Shown piece by piece: positions 12,275-24,240 of a DNA stretch of 64,000 nt; the first letter of the stretch is position 1, and each line of letters starts with the position of its first letter. A program made the position numbers and the translations under genes. The notes beneath the pieces are model-generated. The model did not search any database. It was not told the origin of the DNA and saw only the letters and a program-made list of their open reading frames with translations. Source of the DNA: Acanthosepion pharaonis (Eukaryota > Mollusca > Cephalopoda > Sepiida > Sepiidae); NCBI GenBank assembly GCA_903632075.3, contig CAHIKZ030005437.1, positions 3,357,501-3,421,500 on the forward strand, written 5' to 3'.

Positions 12275-12890
12275 TATTCTTTTATTGTCCAAATAATTGG
12301 ACAAGATTTCAATCGCTTCACCGTTCACCTATGTGCCATGTACCTTCAGGTCGTTGGTGATCATGGCTCTTCACAATTGTCTGCCCTTTGTAGCGCTTAA
12401 TAAATTTGTCGTTTTATATCTCCTAAAATTATCCACCATTCACTTACATAGTTTGGTTTCCTCTCCCCCTCTTGTCTTCAATCTGTCCTGTGAGTATCAA
12501 ATTTTCCAAGCTCTCTTTTCTCATTATGTGCCCTAGAAATTCCAACCATTTCTGTTGTTTCTCAGCACTTTTGGAAATCATTTTTCGATATCCCAATGTG
12601 CCTTCGGATTTCAGTGTCGCAATTTCTATACACTGTTAAAACACTTCCCAGCCATTTAAATTCTGGTACTTGTTACTCTAATTTGTAATTTGCATATATG
12701 CGTGTTCGTTTTGCTAACAGCATTCTCTCTTCATGTAATTCATATTTACTTTTTTCTTCTTGCTTTCCCTCATTACCTTCTGTAGGAAGTTTTGCAGTTT
12801 TCTTTCCGTGTCTACTATTAACACTGCATATCATATATTGTTAAGATTGTGGCCACTAATGGTGAATCCTGGTAGGACTTTTAATTCTTT
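12275..12890 (-). pseudogene. LINE reverse transcriptase 3'-end relic, minus strand
   Basis: The plus-strand text is the complement of the same LINE tail as at 9300-9720. On the minus strand it reads, in broken frames, from an active-site-proximal block near 12850 down to the GHIMRK-like block near 12530 and the RQ-KFI-RA block near 12390. The 79-residue plus-strand frame is an antisense shadow. It is heavily frameshifted. Confidence 0.65.
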
Positions 12891-13019
12891 AAGAGTCGCC
12901 AAATTTTATAGGTTGAATTAGGCGAACGTCAACCACGTACACTTATTCTCAATTAAAAGAAAATAGAAATAACTGGAAATATCTTGAATGTGACTATCGG
13001 CATCTAAATTATGATTATA

Positions 13020-14000
13020 TAACTGATCTCTTGAATCTCGTTAAATAGAATTTCACTTTCCTATCGAACATGCATTACAAAAGAGAGATACCTGAATCAA
13101 ACATGTACAACAATTTAAATATTTGCGAAGTGTTTGAATAGTACACGGGAAATGCGACATCTAAATAGATGACGTATTGAGATAGCGAAAGATGTCTTCC
13201 AAAAGATAAGCAAAGTATTAAAAATATGTTTCGTAAGAAACAAAGCAAAATCAGTCCTATATAGCAGTGGATGCTGAACAATTTCCTCAAAGATTAAAAA
13301 AGTTGAAGCGACAGAAATATGTTTCTACAGAAGGATGATGCGAATACCACGAACTGAACTTGTGAACCATGTCGAAATTTCAGAGAAAATGGAAAAGAAA
13401 AGGACACATACTTAACTTAAAATCAGAAAGGTACACTTGAAATTTCCAGGGCAAATAATGAGGAAAGAGGGCTTGGAAGAAATGATACTAACAGGAGATG
13501 TAAGAGGAAAACAGCGCACAAGCTACCTAGAAAAACTGTTTAATTGGATGGTGGAACAATGTTTAGGAGAGAACAAAAAGACAAAATTTATTAAAAGCTA
13601 GAGATAAGAAATTATGGAGAACCATTTTCGCCAACGTCCTTAAGGGACATGTCGCAAAGAAGAAGGCCTATGTAAAGATTCTGAAAATGTCACGGACTGG
13701 ATATGGAAGCGACGTTTTCAGTAAGAAATTTAAAGGAAAGTAGAAACTAAATGGACACTTATAGTTATAACCAGAGAAATATATTAAAAAATTTCTCGGT
13801 GAGATAATGAGAAAACGGTGAATGGAGAAGTGAGCACTAACAAGGCATTAAAATCAACACAAGAAAAGAAACAGCAAGTAATCTGCCTAAAGACGTTCCA
13901 TGAATGGATGGTAAGCCAAGAGAAAGTGCGATAGCAAATAATCAAATATTACTAAGAGCAATAAAAGACAAAGAAGTTTGTGGAGAACCATGACACCCAG
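13020..14000 (+). pseudogene. LINE 3'-end relics, two in succession
   Basis: The first copy (about 13020-13670) reads in broken frames through the FRKKQSKI-like region, an EMFLQ/RMMRIP-type block near 13310-13350 and a GQIMRKEGLEE-like block near 13445-13480, ending near the VLKGHVAKK-type end. A second, shorter copy (about 13690-14000) repeats the last part, with LGEIMRK near 13800 and a tail near 13980. Both match the family at 8865-9725. The pair may be a tandem duplication or two insertions of 5'-truncated LINEs. Confidence 0.65.
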
Positions 14001-14097
14001 CACTCTAAAAGAATGGTTGGCTGTTTTTGTTTAGAAGCATATCAAACTCTATGAGTTATTTAATGCCGAAATTTAACTATTTTGTACGTAATTTTAT

Positions 14098-14345
14098 TAT
14101 TTTGGGAGATAATAATGATTTTGTTGATACAAGTTTTACTAGTTGACTCAAAGCTGGAAAGAGAACTGATGGATGCATGGGGAATTGCTCGTAAACATTT
14201 ATAACGTACACAACTGGAACTCGGCTCTCCGATTAAGAATTCCCAACCATTATCCGTTACACCACTCGCACATCCAAGCTTACAGCACCTGTTATTTCCA
14301 AGCGGTTACCCATCTAGGCTCGACGTCGCTTAAACCTGTGCCTGT
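14098..14345 (-). mobile_element. SINE with 5S-rRNA-like and tRNA-like heads, truncated
   Basis: On the minus strand, 14340 to 14270 resembles the internal and 3' part of 5S rRNA. The plus strand shows TACAGCACCTG, then TTCCAAGCGGTTACCCAT and CTCGACGTCGCTTAA. This is followed (14265-14210) by a tRNA-like unit with the B-box-like GAGAGCCGAGTTCCAGTTG. The tail ends in the AAGTTTTACTAG block, shared with copies at 25781-26095 and 36690-36958. The 5' part of the 5S-like head is missing. The 74-residue plus-strand frame is the antisense of this SINE. Confidence 0.75.
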
Positions 14346-15905
14346 CCTGCGCATCATATGTGAGCACGGGAGATGTGATTTCTACGTCCGTGCATGATAT
14401 GTGGTGCACACGAGTCATAATTTTAAAAGAGTGGTTAAATTGAATGCTTAAGAAAAGAGTCTACTATTGAACAGGACGTCTGAGGAAAGGCATATCTAAT
14501 ATTTTGAGCATCATATATGACCACAGAACGCTTGACTGATAATGTAAGGTCTCTACTTTATTGAAATTATTATAATCTTCGCATCACATATAATGCACAG
14601 AGTGTAATGTGAATAACTTATGATTTGTACGTTTATTTTGTGAAACACTATATATCAGCACATTATATTTTCCACATAAATTGAATTGCCTTGCAATAAT
14701 TATAAATCTGTAAACATGCATAGACGTTTGGGGAGTAAACTCGAAAATTTCCTGAACAGGCAAAGGGTTATCTTTGTTGATCGTACAGAATCGGTGTTTG
14801 AAAGTGATTTGGCCATTTGGCCATTCTAAAAGAGGCAAGGTATATAAAACAATTTGGCATATAAAAATGATTCCATTTCGTGAAGTTCCTTTCAAAAGAT
14901 AGTAAAAACTTGTGACAAGCATACAAATTTAAGTCCAGATATAAATGTGTTACGTAACAAACGCACTTAGTAAAATTTGCATAGTAGACAACTGATTTAA
15001 TTTTACTGGAAACCGTATTATAGTAAAAATGCTCTACTCATAGCTTTTTAAGCTACGTCGAAAAATTATTTACGTATGCGGAAAAAGAACAAATTTAATA
15101 ACAGCACAGAGGTATAATAAACACTTTAATACAGACATCTTGATAATTATAATGTATTTTTCATATTTATTTTTAGTATAAAAGCAATCCTATTTCAGGA
15201 CAGAGACGATCATGACTCTCTAAGAATTTTTTTTTTTTACTGAGAATCGTCACTTTACGGCGTCCACGATTTGGAATTCAGAGTTTTCCTTCTTTGTGAC
15301 CAGTGGCTACCTAAGGGAGCATACTCTATCCTGCTATTTAATCCATTTAACTGGGGACAGAAAAGCATTATTCATGTCTGTTCCCAAGATGATTTGTGCG
15401 AAAGTGAACACAGATGATTAAGTCGGAATTGTTCCGTGGTTTGTCGATTTCATTTTCTGCTCCGATTAATTTTACATTAGACGCACATCTAGAATACTAA
15501 TGCAATAGATTACTTCCTTTTGCTTCTTTGGTTTGTGATAGTTGTCTTAGTGATATGACTTTAGATACAAAACAAACGTCTTTAAATCTAGATGCTGAGT
15601 TTTAGATTTATTTAGAATGAAGCCTGTAGAGAGAATGAGATGTCCATCGATAGTTTAGAATTATTTTCTTGTCTGACCAACATAAAGCAGTTTGAACTAC
15701 TTTGAATCTGTTACAGTTCTATTGATAGAGACACCAAGTTCAATTTGGATGTTGACTGTCCGAATGGCCAACCAATTACTTGAATTACTTGAAAATATCA
15801 TGATATAAACTATAAACTCTTGTCTATGTACAAATTTACAAAAATAGTTAATTACCTATTGTCGAAATCACGTGATCCTTTCAAGCAATGTTCTCGTTGG
15901 ACTCC
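14346..15905. other. Unassigned AT-rich DNA
   Basis: The 112-residue minus-strand frame at 14584-14922 has no motif that I recognise, and its composition matches that of non-coding flanks. A 10-T run lies near 15228. I support no gene here. Confidence 0.4.
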
Positions 15906-15909
15906 TAAC

Positions 15910-16480
15910 ATTGATAGGCGGTAAGGTTATTTCAATATACAATACAAAATCCAGTTATTTTAATGCATAACTAAATTGTGATACCAAAATTCGAATGTGC
16001 ACTGGAATAGAGACAGATGTTTTTCGAAAATTTTAACAATATATGAAAACATTCGTTAGAAAAAAGCGTACGGAAGTAGCATGTAATAACAATCCTCCTA
16101 TATGGCAGTGAATCCTGGAAATTCCTCACATAGGAAAAATGAAACACTAGGCAACAGAGGTAGCGTTCTACAAAGGAATGCTGAGAATACCATGAACCGG
16201 GCATATAAGCCATGAGGAAGTTTTAAGGCATATTGAAACAAAAAGAACACTTAGAAGCAGAAAAAAAAAGACATTACTAGCACTTCTTATGAGGGAAGAA
16301 GGTTTGAGAAATTAGATATTCACATGAGAAACTGAAAGCAAGAAGGACAAATGGGAAACAGTGAGTAACCTCTCTAGAAAGTGCAGAAATACATCGTGGA
16401 GAACTATGATCCCTATATACTTGTGACACTATTTAGGGTTGCGTGAAAAAAAAAGGCGAGAATAAAATTAGGTGATAAGA
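15910..16480 (+). pseudogene. LINE reverse transcriptase 3'-end relic
   Basis: Broken plus-strand frames give the ILLYGSESW-type block near 16085-16115, then an ATEVAFYKGMLRIPW-like block near 16150-16200 and an EVLRHIETKR-like block near 16215-16240. A degraded LLMREEGLRN-type block follows near 16280-16310. Same LINE family as 8865-9725. Confidence 0.65.
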
Positions 16481-16539
16481 ATCTATCAGGAAAAGACGAT
16501 GTTATTTTTTTCTAACAAGGAAAAGTGGTAAAGATTTTA

Positions 16540-17930
16540 TTTTCATTAGCGAAGAAAGTAAGGTCACGGATCTGTCGCGTTTGATTTATGACGGCGCACC
16601 AAGTGGGTCAGTTGGCCTACAGGGCAGAATTCTAAGAGATAAAAATTAATTGGGTCGCGGGAAAAATGTCCGCAGGACCACCCGCAGAGAACCAAGAAGG
16701 AAAGATTAAACCCATAACTATCTGCAGAGGTATCATTTGAAAAAAGCATCTGTTTTGTCTCGGAGCTGGCTATGATAGGAAAATTATTTTATCGAAACAG
16801 TCAATTAGCGACAGAATACAAAGTTGTCCAGATGACCACCCACTTGATAATTTGCGAAAATCTCGTTGAGATTGAGATTAAGGGACCAAACCACGGGTCG
16901 TATTGGTTTGTTGTCGGGCAGAAGAAAGGAAAGAAAAGAAAAAGAAAAAAAAAGGAAGATAATTTTTTTTTCTTTGAGGAAGATTTTTTAAACCGAGGCT
17001 AGTCAAGCCACACCCACACTGCTGGGCGTCCATTGGCTGAATGGTGGCGTGAGCGGTAGGCGAAGGGAATCATGTGAAGAAGGAGGGGAGGCCTGTTGAC
17101 GACCCCTGAAGGGATCGGTATGAGATGCCACTATGAGAGAGAGGGGAAAACCGCTGACGCCTCTGAAGGGATTGGTATGAGATACCCATATGAGAAAAGA
17201 AGAATGGGGGAGGACGATTCCCTACCCTAGAAAGTAAAGACTTCCAAAAATGGAAATTAATAAATCTTCCTGACCGAAAACAAAGAAAACCCTTAATGCG
17301 TATTTAGAATTATCAAGGAACCTCAAACCCCGACAGGCCCGGTCTTGGTCGGCGTCCAAATAAGCAGAGTCGCAACGAGTAAGACAGCAGTTGGCAGTTC
17401 GCAGTTGCGGTTGGAGACAGACAGGCATGCAGTTGCAGTTTGCAGTTGAGCTGAGAGCTCTGAAGACCCGCCTCGCAGATAGCTGACTTGAGATTCCACG
17501 CAATCACGACCTCAACTTCTAACCAAGAACAATTTATTTTTGAAGAACGACTTAGACTCACACCACCAAAACAAGTTTTACGAATATCGCCTGAAGATAC
17601 ACCAAGAACCAGTTTCTTGAAGAACAAACAACAAGAGAGGTTAAGACTCGCCTAACAAACATAAAGTGTCACGAATCCATATAGCGGTTTGGGAGGAAGA
17701 CGCAGTCCTGTATTCAGAAACCAGATATAAAATATTGTTATCCATTTTTAACGCATTTGAACTTTTCGAGTTATTACTTTATTTTCTTTTACATATACTT
17801 GTGCGGTATTACCCTTGTTCGGACCCGATTTGCATTACGGCCCGGCGACTGATTGATTTCGTCTACCTAAGATCAAATCACAACGTGGGTAGGTTAGACT
17901 AGAAGTCAAAACAGTTACTTCGGTAACCAC
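16540..17930 (+). other. GC-richer promoter-like tract, possible solo LTR remnant
   Basis: The composition changes sharply from the AT-rich flanks. Visible features: a CCATTGG box near 17030, two imperfect tandem copies of a roughly 60-bp unit (17099-17150 and 17152-17207, core CTGAAGGGATCGGTATGAGA), a cluster of GCAGTTG/GCAGTTC words at 17395-17450, and GATATAAAATATTG near 17725. Short unrelated frames occur on both strands. The layout of CCAAT-like box, internal tandem repeats and TATA-like site resembles an LTR regulatory region. I see no matching second LTR, target duplication or primer-binding site, so this stays a guess. Confidence 0.3.
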
Positions 17931-18204
17931 TGTACAGTTAATCTGTATTTAAAAATCATTGTGTTTCGTGTGACAATTCATAATTACATGGCATGTTCAA
18001 TTATCGACTTTTTCTATATTTGAAATATTCCGTATATAGACGAGTATAGTGCAAGTTTTCATGAACAGTGTTTACAGAAAATATAAGGGATCGCACTATA
18101 CACAGGTAATTTTTTTTAGGTTAATCATTTTCACAGGGCGAAACAGATATTTTTTTTCTGAACTAATTAAATTTCATGTAAAATGATTCATGTGTCGATT
18201 GGGC

Positions 18205-18310
18205 ACTTCGGCGTGGTGTAATGGTTAGCAAGCTTGTCTCGCTAGAACATATTACGACTAAGTAGTGAGTTCGATCCTCACTGGGTGATCCATACTTCCG
18301 GCCTTGTGCC
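18205..18310 (+). mobile_element. tRNA-like SINE head
   Basis: An A-box-like TGGTTAGCAAGC and a B-box-like GAGTTCGATCCTCAC lie at tRNA-compatible spacing, followed by a short unrelated body. A near-identical head lies at 18720-18815. No cloverleaf with a full acceptor stem is visible, so this is a SINE and not a tRNA gene. Confidence 0.75.
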
Positions 18311-18404
18311 ACATCTAAGCAGCGCTTAGAAAATCACTACATGAAGTCGATTTATACGCAAGTATAGAGGCACGGTAATGTATAGTACAGTAATGTATAG
18401 GAGT

Positions 18405-18685
18405 AATGTATAGCGGCTCGGATTGAGGAATCCATGAGCCGAGTTCGAGTTCCATTTGAATCCATTACATTCACTTACTTGCTAAATCGTTGGGAATGGT
18501 ATGCACCTCTTCCCCCCCAGCTATGGGTAAATAACAGGACATACATTGGATGGCAACTGGTCTACCGTAGAAAGAAATGGGAACCTTCAGCGGGAAAAAA
18601 GTCTGCCTCGTCATTCATGTATCGAAGCATACATGATCGCCTAAGCGTGTATCACGCATGGCCTATAACTGATATACGGTAGTCA
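18405..18685 (+). mobile_element. Octopus-type tRNA-derived SINE
   Basis: The tRNA-like head has the B-box GAGTTCGAGTTCC after AGCGGCTCGGATTG. The body carries the ordered blocks AATCCATTACATT, CTTACTTGCTAAA, CAGCTATGGGTAAATA, GATGGCAACTGGTCTACCG and AACCTTCAGCGGG. It ends with a self-complementary CATGTATCGAAGCATACATG hairpin. The same order is present at 37983-38268, and more diverged copies lie at 34770-34985, 46566-46805 and 59745-59995 (minus). The 82-residue frame across it is not a gene. Confidence 0.85.
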
Positions 18686-18719
18686 GTTCGTGATATCGTG
18701 GGTGATGTTGCTGCAATTC

Positions 18720-18815
18720 CAGGCGTTCTTATGGGCAGTGTGTAATGGTTAGCAAGCTTGTTTCACTGAATAGTGAGTTCGATCCTCACTGGGTGTCCTT
18801 TTGGTCTTGTGCCAC
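18720..18815 (+). mobile_element. tRNA-like SINE head, second copy
   Basis: GTGTAATGGTTAGCAAGC and GAGTTCGATCCTCACTGGGT match the head at 18205-18310, and both end in a GGTCTTGTGCCA-like block. A short internal stretch present in the first copy is missing here. Confidence 0.75.
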
Positions 18816-20064
18816 TATTCTCGACGTCCATATGAATTGTATGAGTATAAAGGATTTATTCTATAAACGAAGATGATGTGTATTAATGATTCGAAATATC
18901 CTGACCAACAATATTTAACAAGAATGGAAGCTAAAAATATTTTGCTATTGTTCATCCAATACAAGAAGATAGAGATTAACTAAACTAGAGGTAGTAAGGA
19001 CGAATAGGAATGGGGAAAGGTTTGCATAGTATGAGGATATTTAATACAGAAAACGGTCGATCTTTGATGAGATTAAGATTGAAGTGATCAGGGATGCACA
19101 CCCTTGGAAGTTCGGTCCACGTTTCAACAGTTGTAAGGAAGAAGCAGATTGAGTGGTACGAAGTCGACGTAGTGAACGTAGAATTGTGGGTCGCAGATGT
19201 GAAGGTCTGGACTAGTGGAACCAAGAAATATAGTTCGCACGAACATCTCCCATGAAAATAGTAATAGAGCAGCGAGAAGCAAGCAACATTTGTCTGTTGG
19301 AAATAGGTTGGAGGGTGGATAACAGTTCATGATTTCAAACTCGACAGATGTTGGAACGTTATGATTGGTCAACTTTGGTTCAGATGTGTCTGTCATATTC
19401 TATTTTTCCATTGATCTCGGATTTGTAAAGATAGAGCAGAGCGGTGAGTAATAGATACATTTTGGAATAGTAGAAGGAGTCGACCATATTTGCAGCGTCT
19501 TTAGCGATGAATCGTCTCGGGTAAGCTTGCTTTGAGAATGTCATTTTGATGTGTTTCTTACCAAATTGATGGCAAATGACATTTTGTGTTGTTTTTTTTT
19601 TTCTATCTCAGCTTAAAGGACAAAAAAGAAAAATTGGCTATTTTGTCTTTCGAATCAATTCAGGTTTCGTAGCGTTGCTGTGAACGATTTGTTAAGTGGG
19701 CTGTATACTTAAGAAACAAATATTTTTTAGAATATATTACTATAGATGCACTGATTTTAGCTATTGAATATTTTTTATTATTATTAAAATTTATGCTTAA
19801 TAAATGTTGCACCACACGAACATATCAAATTTTAGGCTATAAAAATTGTTTAAAATTTATAGAGAATGAATGCTGAATGTCGATTTTAGAGCGTTCATAC
19901 TTATGCCGTATGTGGATATCGAAACTAAAACTAAATAGTAACAGTATCTACGCTTCAGCGCGAACTTCAGACGAATATCTGTAGAAAGAAACTTGGTCTG
20001 CACGTTACATTCAAGTGTGAAACGTACAGTAACCATGAAGTGTTCATACCTATTTGAAAACTGA

Positions 20065-20116
<52 letters not shown>

Positions 20117-21230
20117 AGAGAGAGAGATTTATATCAATATAAATACAAAGTCAATCGAGAAATTTGGAAACGAACTATGGAAGTGTACATTTACTGTAAG
20201 CCAATCTATGCATTTTAAGCATATATTATAGAAGACACTTAAATGAGGACATCACAATGCTTTGGCGACTATTGTTTTAGATTTGGGCTGAGGAGAACAC
20301 TATTGGTAGTGAAGTAAAAGATAATTTGAGTTGTTTACATACTGAAAAGGATAAAAAACAATGGATCAGACAAAACACAGGAGTACATACTCAATATGTA
20401 TTCGGTGTTATTTTTCTATAATGCTCTGGCGTGTAATAAAGTTATAAGTCTGTCGTTTAGGATAAATCGTTTACTTTCGGTGCTAACCGCTTCGCTTGAA
20501 ATCGATTCCCAAAACAGCGTAAAATCTCGAAAAACTGTAAGAAGGAATATAAGCGGGACGATTCAATAGATAAAAGAGAAATAAAACCAGGAAAAAAAAT
20601 AGAACAAGTTACAAGAGATATATCTGATTTACAGTGTATGTAATACAGACTAATCGAATGCCCTAACGTAAAAATGCGATTCCCCAAGAATAACTCGCTC
20701 ACGAAATATCACACTTCCTATTTTTATCTCTTTCTTCCTTTCTCTTGGACTCTATATCTACAAAACCATACAATTTTATGTAGAAGCGTCTTATGACCAT
20801 TATATGTATAATCACACGCACCGAAATTTATACTTTTTGTAGAAATTTTATTGAAATTCGATTTTTTTTTTATTTTGCCTGCGCACAGATAAATACAATA
20901 TATTTAAACAACGAATAAAATAGGAAATCAGTTCAATACAATTTAAACTATTCTTTACAGAATAATATTTTGTTTTAAAACAGTTTCTACTCATACATAT
21001 AGCATCCCCCCTCATGCTGTGTTCACTTAAATAGAATAACTTGCATTACAGTCCTGAATGAACTTAGCTACTGTTACTGAAAGTATATAATCGAATACTT
21101 ATAGGTTCTTAGAAAAGATTACATAAATGGACTTTTCATTTTTTTTTACTTCTCCTTTCTTTTGCTCGCCACTGTACACACTTACGTATCTATAAACCAA
21201 TGTCTATCATTAACCATTAGAAACATAACT
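18816..21230. other. Unassigned AT-rich DNA with a (TA)n/(GA)n tract
   Basis: A (TA)n run spans about 20061-20111 and passes into (GA)n. Overlapping minus-strand frames of 79-90 residues at 18985-19396 show no motif and look like chance open frames. No family is recognised in the remainder. Confidence 0.45.
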
Positions 21231-21232
21231 AT

Positions 21233-21632
21233 TTCCTTATTTAGCCTATTTACATTGTTCAGACATTTTTTCCTCATCTTAGTTGTAATATTCACGACGT
21301 TTCGGCCGTTGTACGCTCAGGCCTTCTTCAGGTGATTGAATTTTTGAACCGATACCTTTATTTCGTTTACCAGGGTAGATTGTTCTGCCTCTTCCGGATA
21401 TCACAGTATTAATTATTTCCCTTTAACACAATACACCACCTGTAGCCAGGTACTGAACTAACATTTCAGTGGGTCGATTACTTCAACAAATGCTTTTATC
21501 CACCAGTATATGTATCATTGATGAAGAAGTTCAGAGCGTACAACGGACGAAACGTCGTGAATATGGAAACAGTCCGAACAATGTAAGTAGTGTAAATAAA
21601 TGCAATAACTCATCCCAGAAATATAGACAGAA
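21233..21632 (-). mobile_element. Foldback/tRNA-headed element, symmetrical copy
   Basis: The minus strand from 21500 to 21233 shows the degraded tRNA-like part, the body, CCTGAAGAAGGCC and GAAACG. A second right-hand end of the same element lies on the plus strand at about 21525-21630 (AGCGTACAACGGACGAAACG, then GTCCGAACAATGTAA). It finishes with the outer terminus as TCATCCCAGAAATATAGACA. This is the same symmetrical arrangement as 9836-10312. The 68-residue plus-strand frame is a by-product. Confidence 0.75.
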
Positions 21633-22749
21633 ATTATTTCCTTTGAAAAATTATTGTTCCGGACACGAGTTATAATGTAAAATTTGGAATTTAATGTTTG
21701 CTATGTACTTTAATTCGTGGATACTTTTCTATTTTTTGAGACATTAATGTTTTCACCCCGATTGTGTATTACGATCATTTCTTTTAAGCGTTGGCTTCGC
21801 TATATACTTTTGAGTACATTGGCCTCGTCTCTTTTGAATGGAGAAACATCATTTAATATCAAATGTAAATTTAACTATAAGGATAAATTCAACGTGCTCA
21901 TATTACATGATTAAATTGCAATGCATGACAGATGTCATTTTTTACAGATATTTTCACAGAAAAAGGTTCTATATGGAACTTAATGAAAGATTTTTTCAAG
22001 CATATGAACTTAATTGTAATTACAGATAGTCAGTGGTTGATTTTACTTTGTGAAAGGTCTTTTCTGTATTTCATTAATAGGACGCTGTTCCCGATGTTTC
22101 AGTCAAATTTACCTTTGATAGTTTGAAAATCACAAGAACGTGTTTTTCTTCTGTTAAAAATAGACTGTTTTGCATGATAATTGAGTGTTGAAGCACACAT
22201 ATCTCCAGTTCTCTGTATCACTTGCAAAAATCTTTTTTCTAGAAAGCTTTTCCCTGTTTACTTTCTGGCTGTTTAAATTTCGTGAACATGTAAGTTGATT
22301 CGTATAGTCATATTCTTCTCGTGGCCTTAGTCATTTTTTATTGTCAATACCATGTTTTCCGCTATTCATTTTGCATCGAGCTGAAAATATTCTTCTGCGT
22401 AATTTAATGATTTATGAGGAAGTTTTAAAAAATAAAAGTTAACAATACATTTGTAATAATTGGGAACGAGTAATTTTTGACAAACAGAGAACTGAAAAAA
22501 ATATGGAAAAATTGAAAGAATGTCTAAAGTAAATATAAAAACAAAATGAAACTTTTCAAAAGATGCATATAATTCTCATGGGCTTCCTCGGCGTTATTAA
22601 ATCTTTCCATTTAAGATGCACTTATTGTTGAAGCAAAAAAATATTTTTACAATAGGTAATTTTTACAATTGCCTTCAGTCGACACTTCTCCCAAGAAACT
22701 CCATACTGCACAATATATCGCCGAGAAAAAGGAAACATAACTAAAAGTT
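21633..22749. other. Unassigned AT-rich DNA
   Basis: Overlapping plus-strand frames of about 65 residues (21717-22126) show no motif and AT-driven composition. Nothing is supported. Confidence 0.4.
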
Positions 22750-22936
22750 AAGGTTCTTACGTCTCTTGTAGGTACAATAAATGCTAAGTCGTTCTTTTCG
22801 CGCCCTTAACATTTTCGCTTAGAGGTATCAATGTGCTAATAAGGTAAAAACACTTCGATATCTCTAAGCGAAAATGTTATGGGTACGAAAAGAACGACTT
22901 AGCATTTATTGTGCCTACAAGAGATGCAAGAACCTT
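22750..22936. repeat. Long hairpin with 80-bp nearly perfect arms
   Basis: The left arm (22750-22829) and the right arm (22857-22936) are inverted copies that differ at only a few positions by eye. The loop is 27 nt. Matching blocks include AGGTTCTT/AAGAACCT, GTACAATAAATGCTAAGTCG and TTTTCGCTTAGAG. The size and high symmetry suit a foldback MITE or a dsRNA-forming hairpin. The right arm runs into the start of a 96-residue plus-strand frame, which I do not consider coding. Confidence 0.85.
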
Positions 22937-23375
22937 ATATCACACGAAACATGTGTCATTGTGATATGATAAACGTTTGTATTCTCATTGAAGGTCCCTG
23001 CTTCGATGATATTTTGGGACCCAAGCTCAAACTAGACCTCAATCAGAATTCGTACAGCCGATCCATCGCTAAAGACATCTGGATCGGAGCCGCCCAATCA
23101 TCACTTTCCAGTCTTGATAGAGTTGAAAATCATTTACGTGATATTGCAGGAGATTATTTGCCTCTTGCTACTCTACCGCTATTTTCATTGCAGATGTGAA
23201 ATTCCTTGGTTTCACCAGGCCACAACACATTCAAATCTAGGATCCGCCATAAGACGTACACTGAGTCAACTTCGGTCCATTCATACAATAGTGATAAGGA
23301 TTTTCCCTCCAAACTCGTCAAAATTGCGTTTAAGAATGAAGACCTAACGTCGCTTGGTGTTGACCTCAATATCCA

Positions 23376-23430
<55 letters not shown>

Positions 23431-23990
23431 AGCAACAATTCAGTGAAAGAGGTTTCATTAAATTCCGTGGTCGTGGTTTTAATATTTACAATTTACGAAA
23501 AATGGCTACACATCTGCAAAAAATATTCATGGAGAAATTCTGTACGTTTTGAGATTAGACTCAAGTCGCTCTCGCAATGAACAGCGTTAATGTTATCTGC
23601 TTAATTTTTGCATTTTGTCGGAACTTTCTATTTAAAATTTGAATGCACGTGAATTGTAAACAACTGAAATCATATATAGAGTTTCCCAGAGCGATAAGTC
23701 AACAGAGGATGAACATAGTAAATTTTTTGCACACATTTGTATTGGTATGTATATATGCGAATACATATAGCAATTTACTTTAATTTCTAATATATGATTA
23801 TCGATAATATTCATAAGCAAATATATGTACTTATTCTTTTATGTGCTTTTCCCTCTCAGAACTTGTACCGTTACATGTCGATCAAAGTCAATCCCTTAGC
23901 ATCGATCTGAGTCTTTGTTCCCACACTACTCGCATTAAATCGTTAGATACATAACTATCCCCCACGTGTTTAACTTACTTCAGTATGTTT
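22937..23990. other. Unassigned DNA with a (TA)n
   Basis: The 22940-23370 segment is less AT-rich than average and has overlapping frames (96 and 77 residues plus, 71 minus) without a recognised family. A (TA)n run spans about 23377-23427. The remainder is AT-rich with nothing named. Confidence 0.4.
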
Positions 23991-23994
23991 TGTG

Positions 23995-24240
23995 ATTGGT
24001 AAATTCTTCAGAAATGAATTCTTTATTATATGTCCCAGAATTTTTATTTGTTCCTTGACCATTGTAAGTATTGATTCACTTGCAGATTGGTCAAGAATTT
24101 TGCGTTGCCCTTGCTTTGTCGATGACAAATGCGAATGTTCTATCTTCTATTGCAGACACATAAAACAATTGGGAGTTTTCCGCATGCCATCTCTTCGCTC
24201 CATAATTCACTTTGCAGGATCACATAACTAAACTTGGACC
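23995..24240 (-). pseudogene. Probable LINE 3'-end fragment, minus strand
   Basis: On the minus strand a short stretch reads as VKEQIKILGHII followed by KNSFLKNL, the same pattern as the LGHIMRKEGLENL block of the LINE family at 8865-9725. The upstream part reads through a broken frame with no clear motif. The match is short, so confidence is low. Confidence 0.35.

Noticed and set aside
18205..18310. Functional tRNA gene
   Set aside because: A- and B-box-like sites are present, but I could not fold a full acceptor stem and anticodon arm, and a second copy has an internal deletion.
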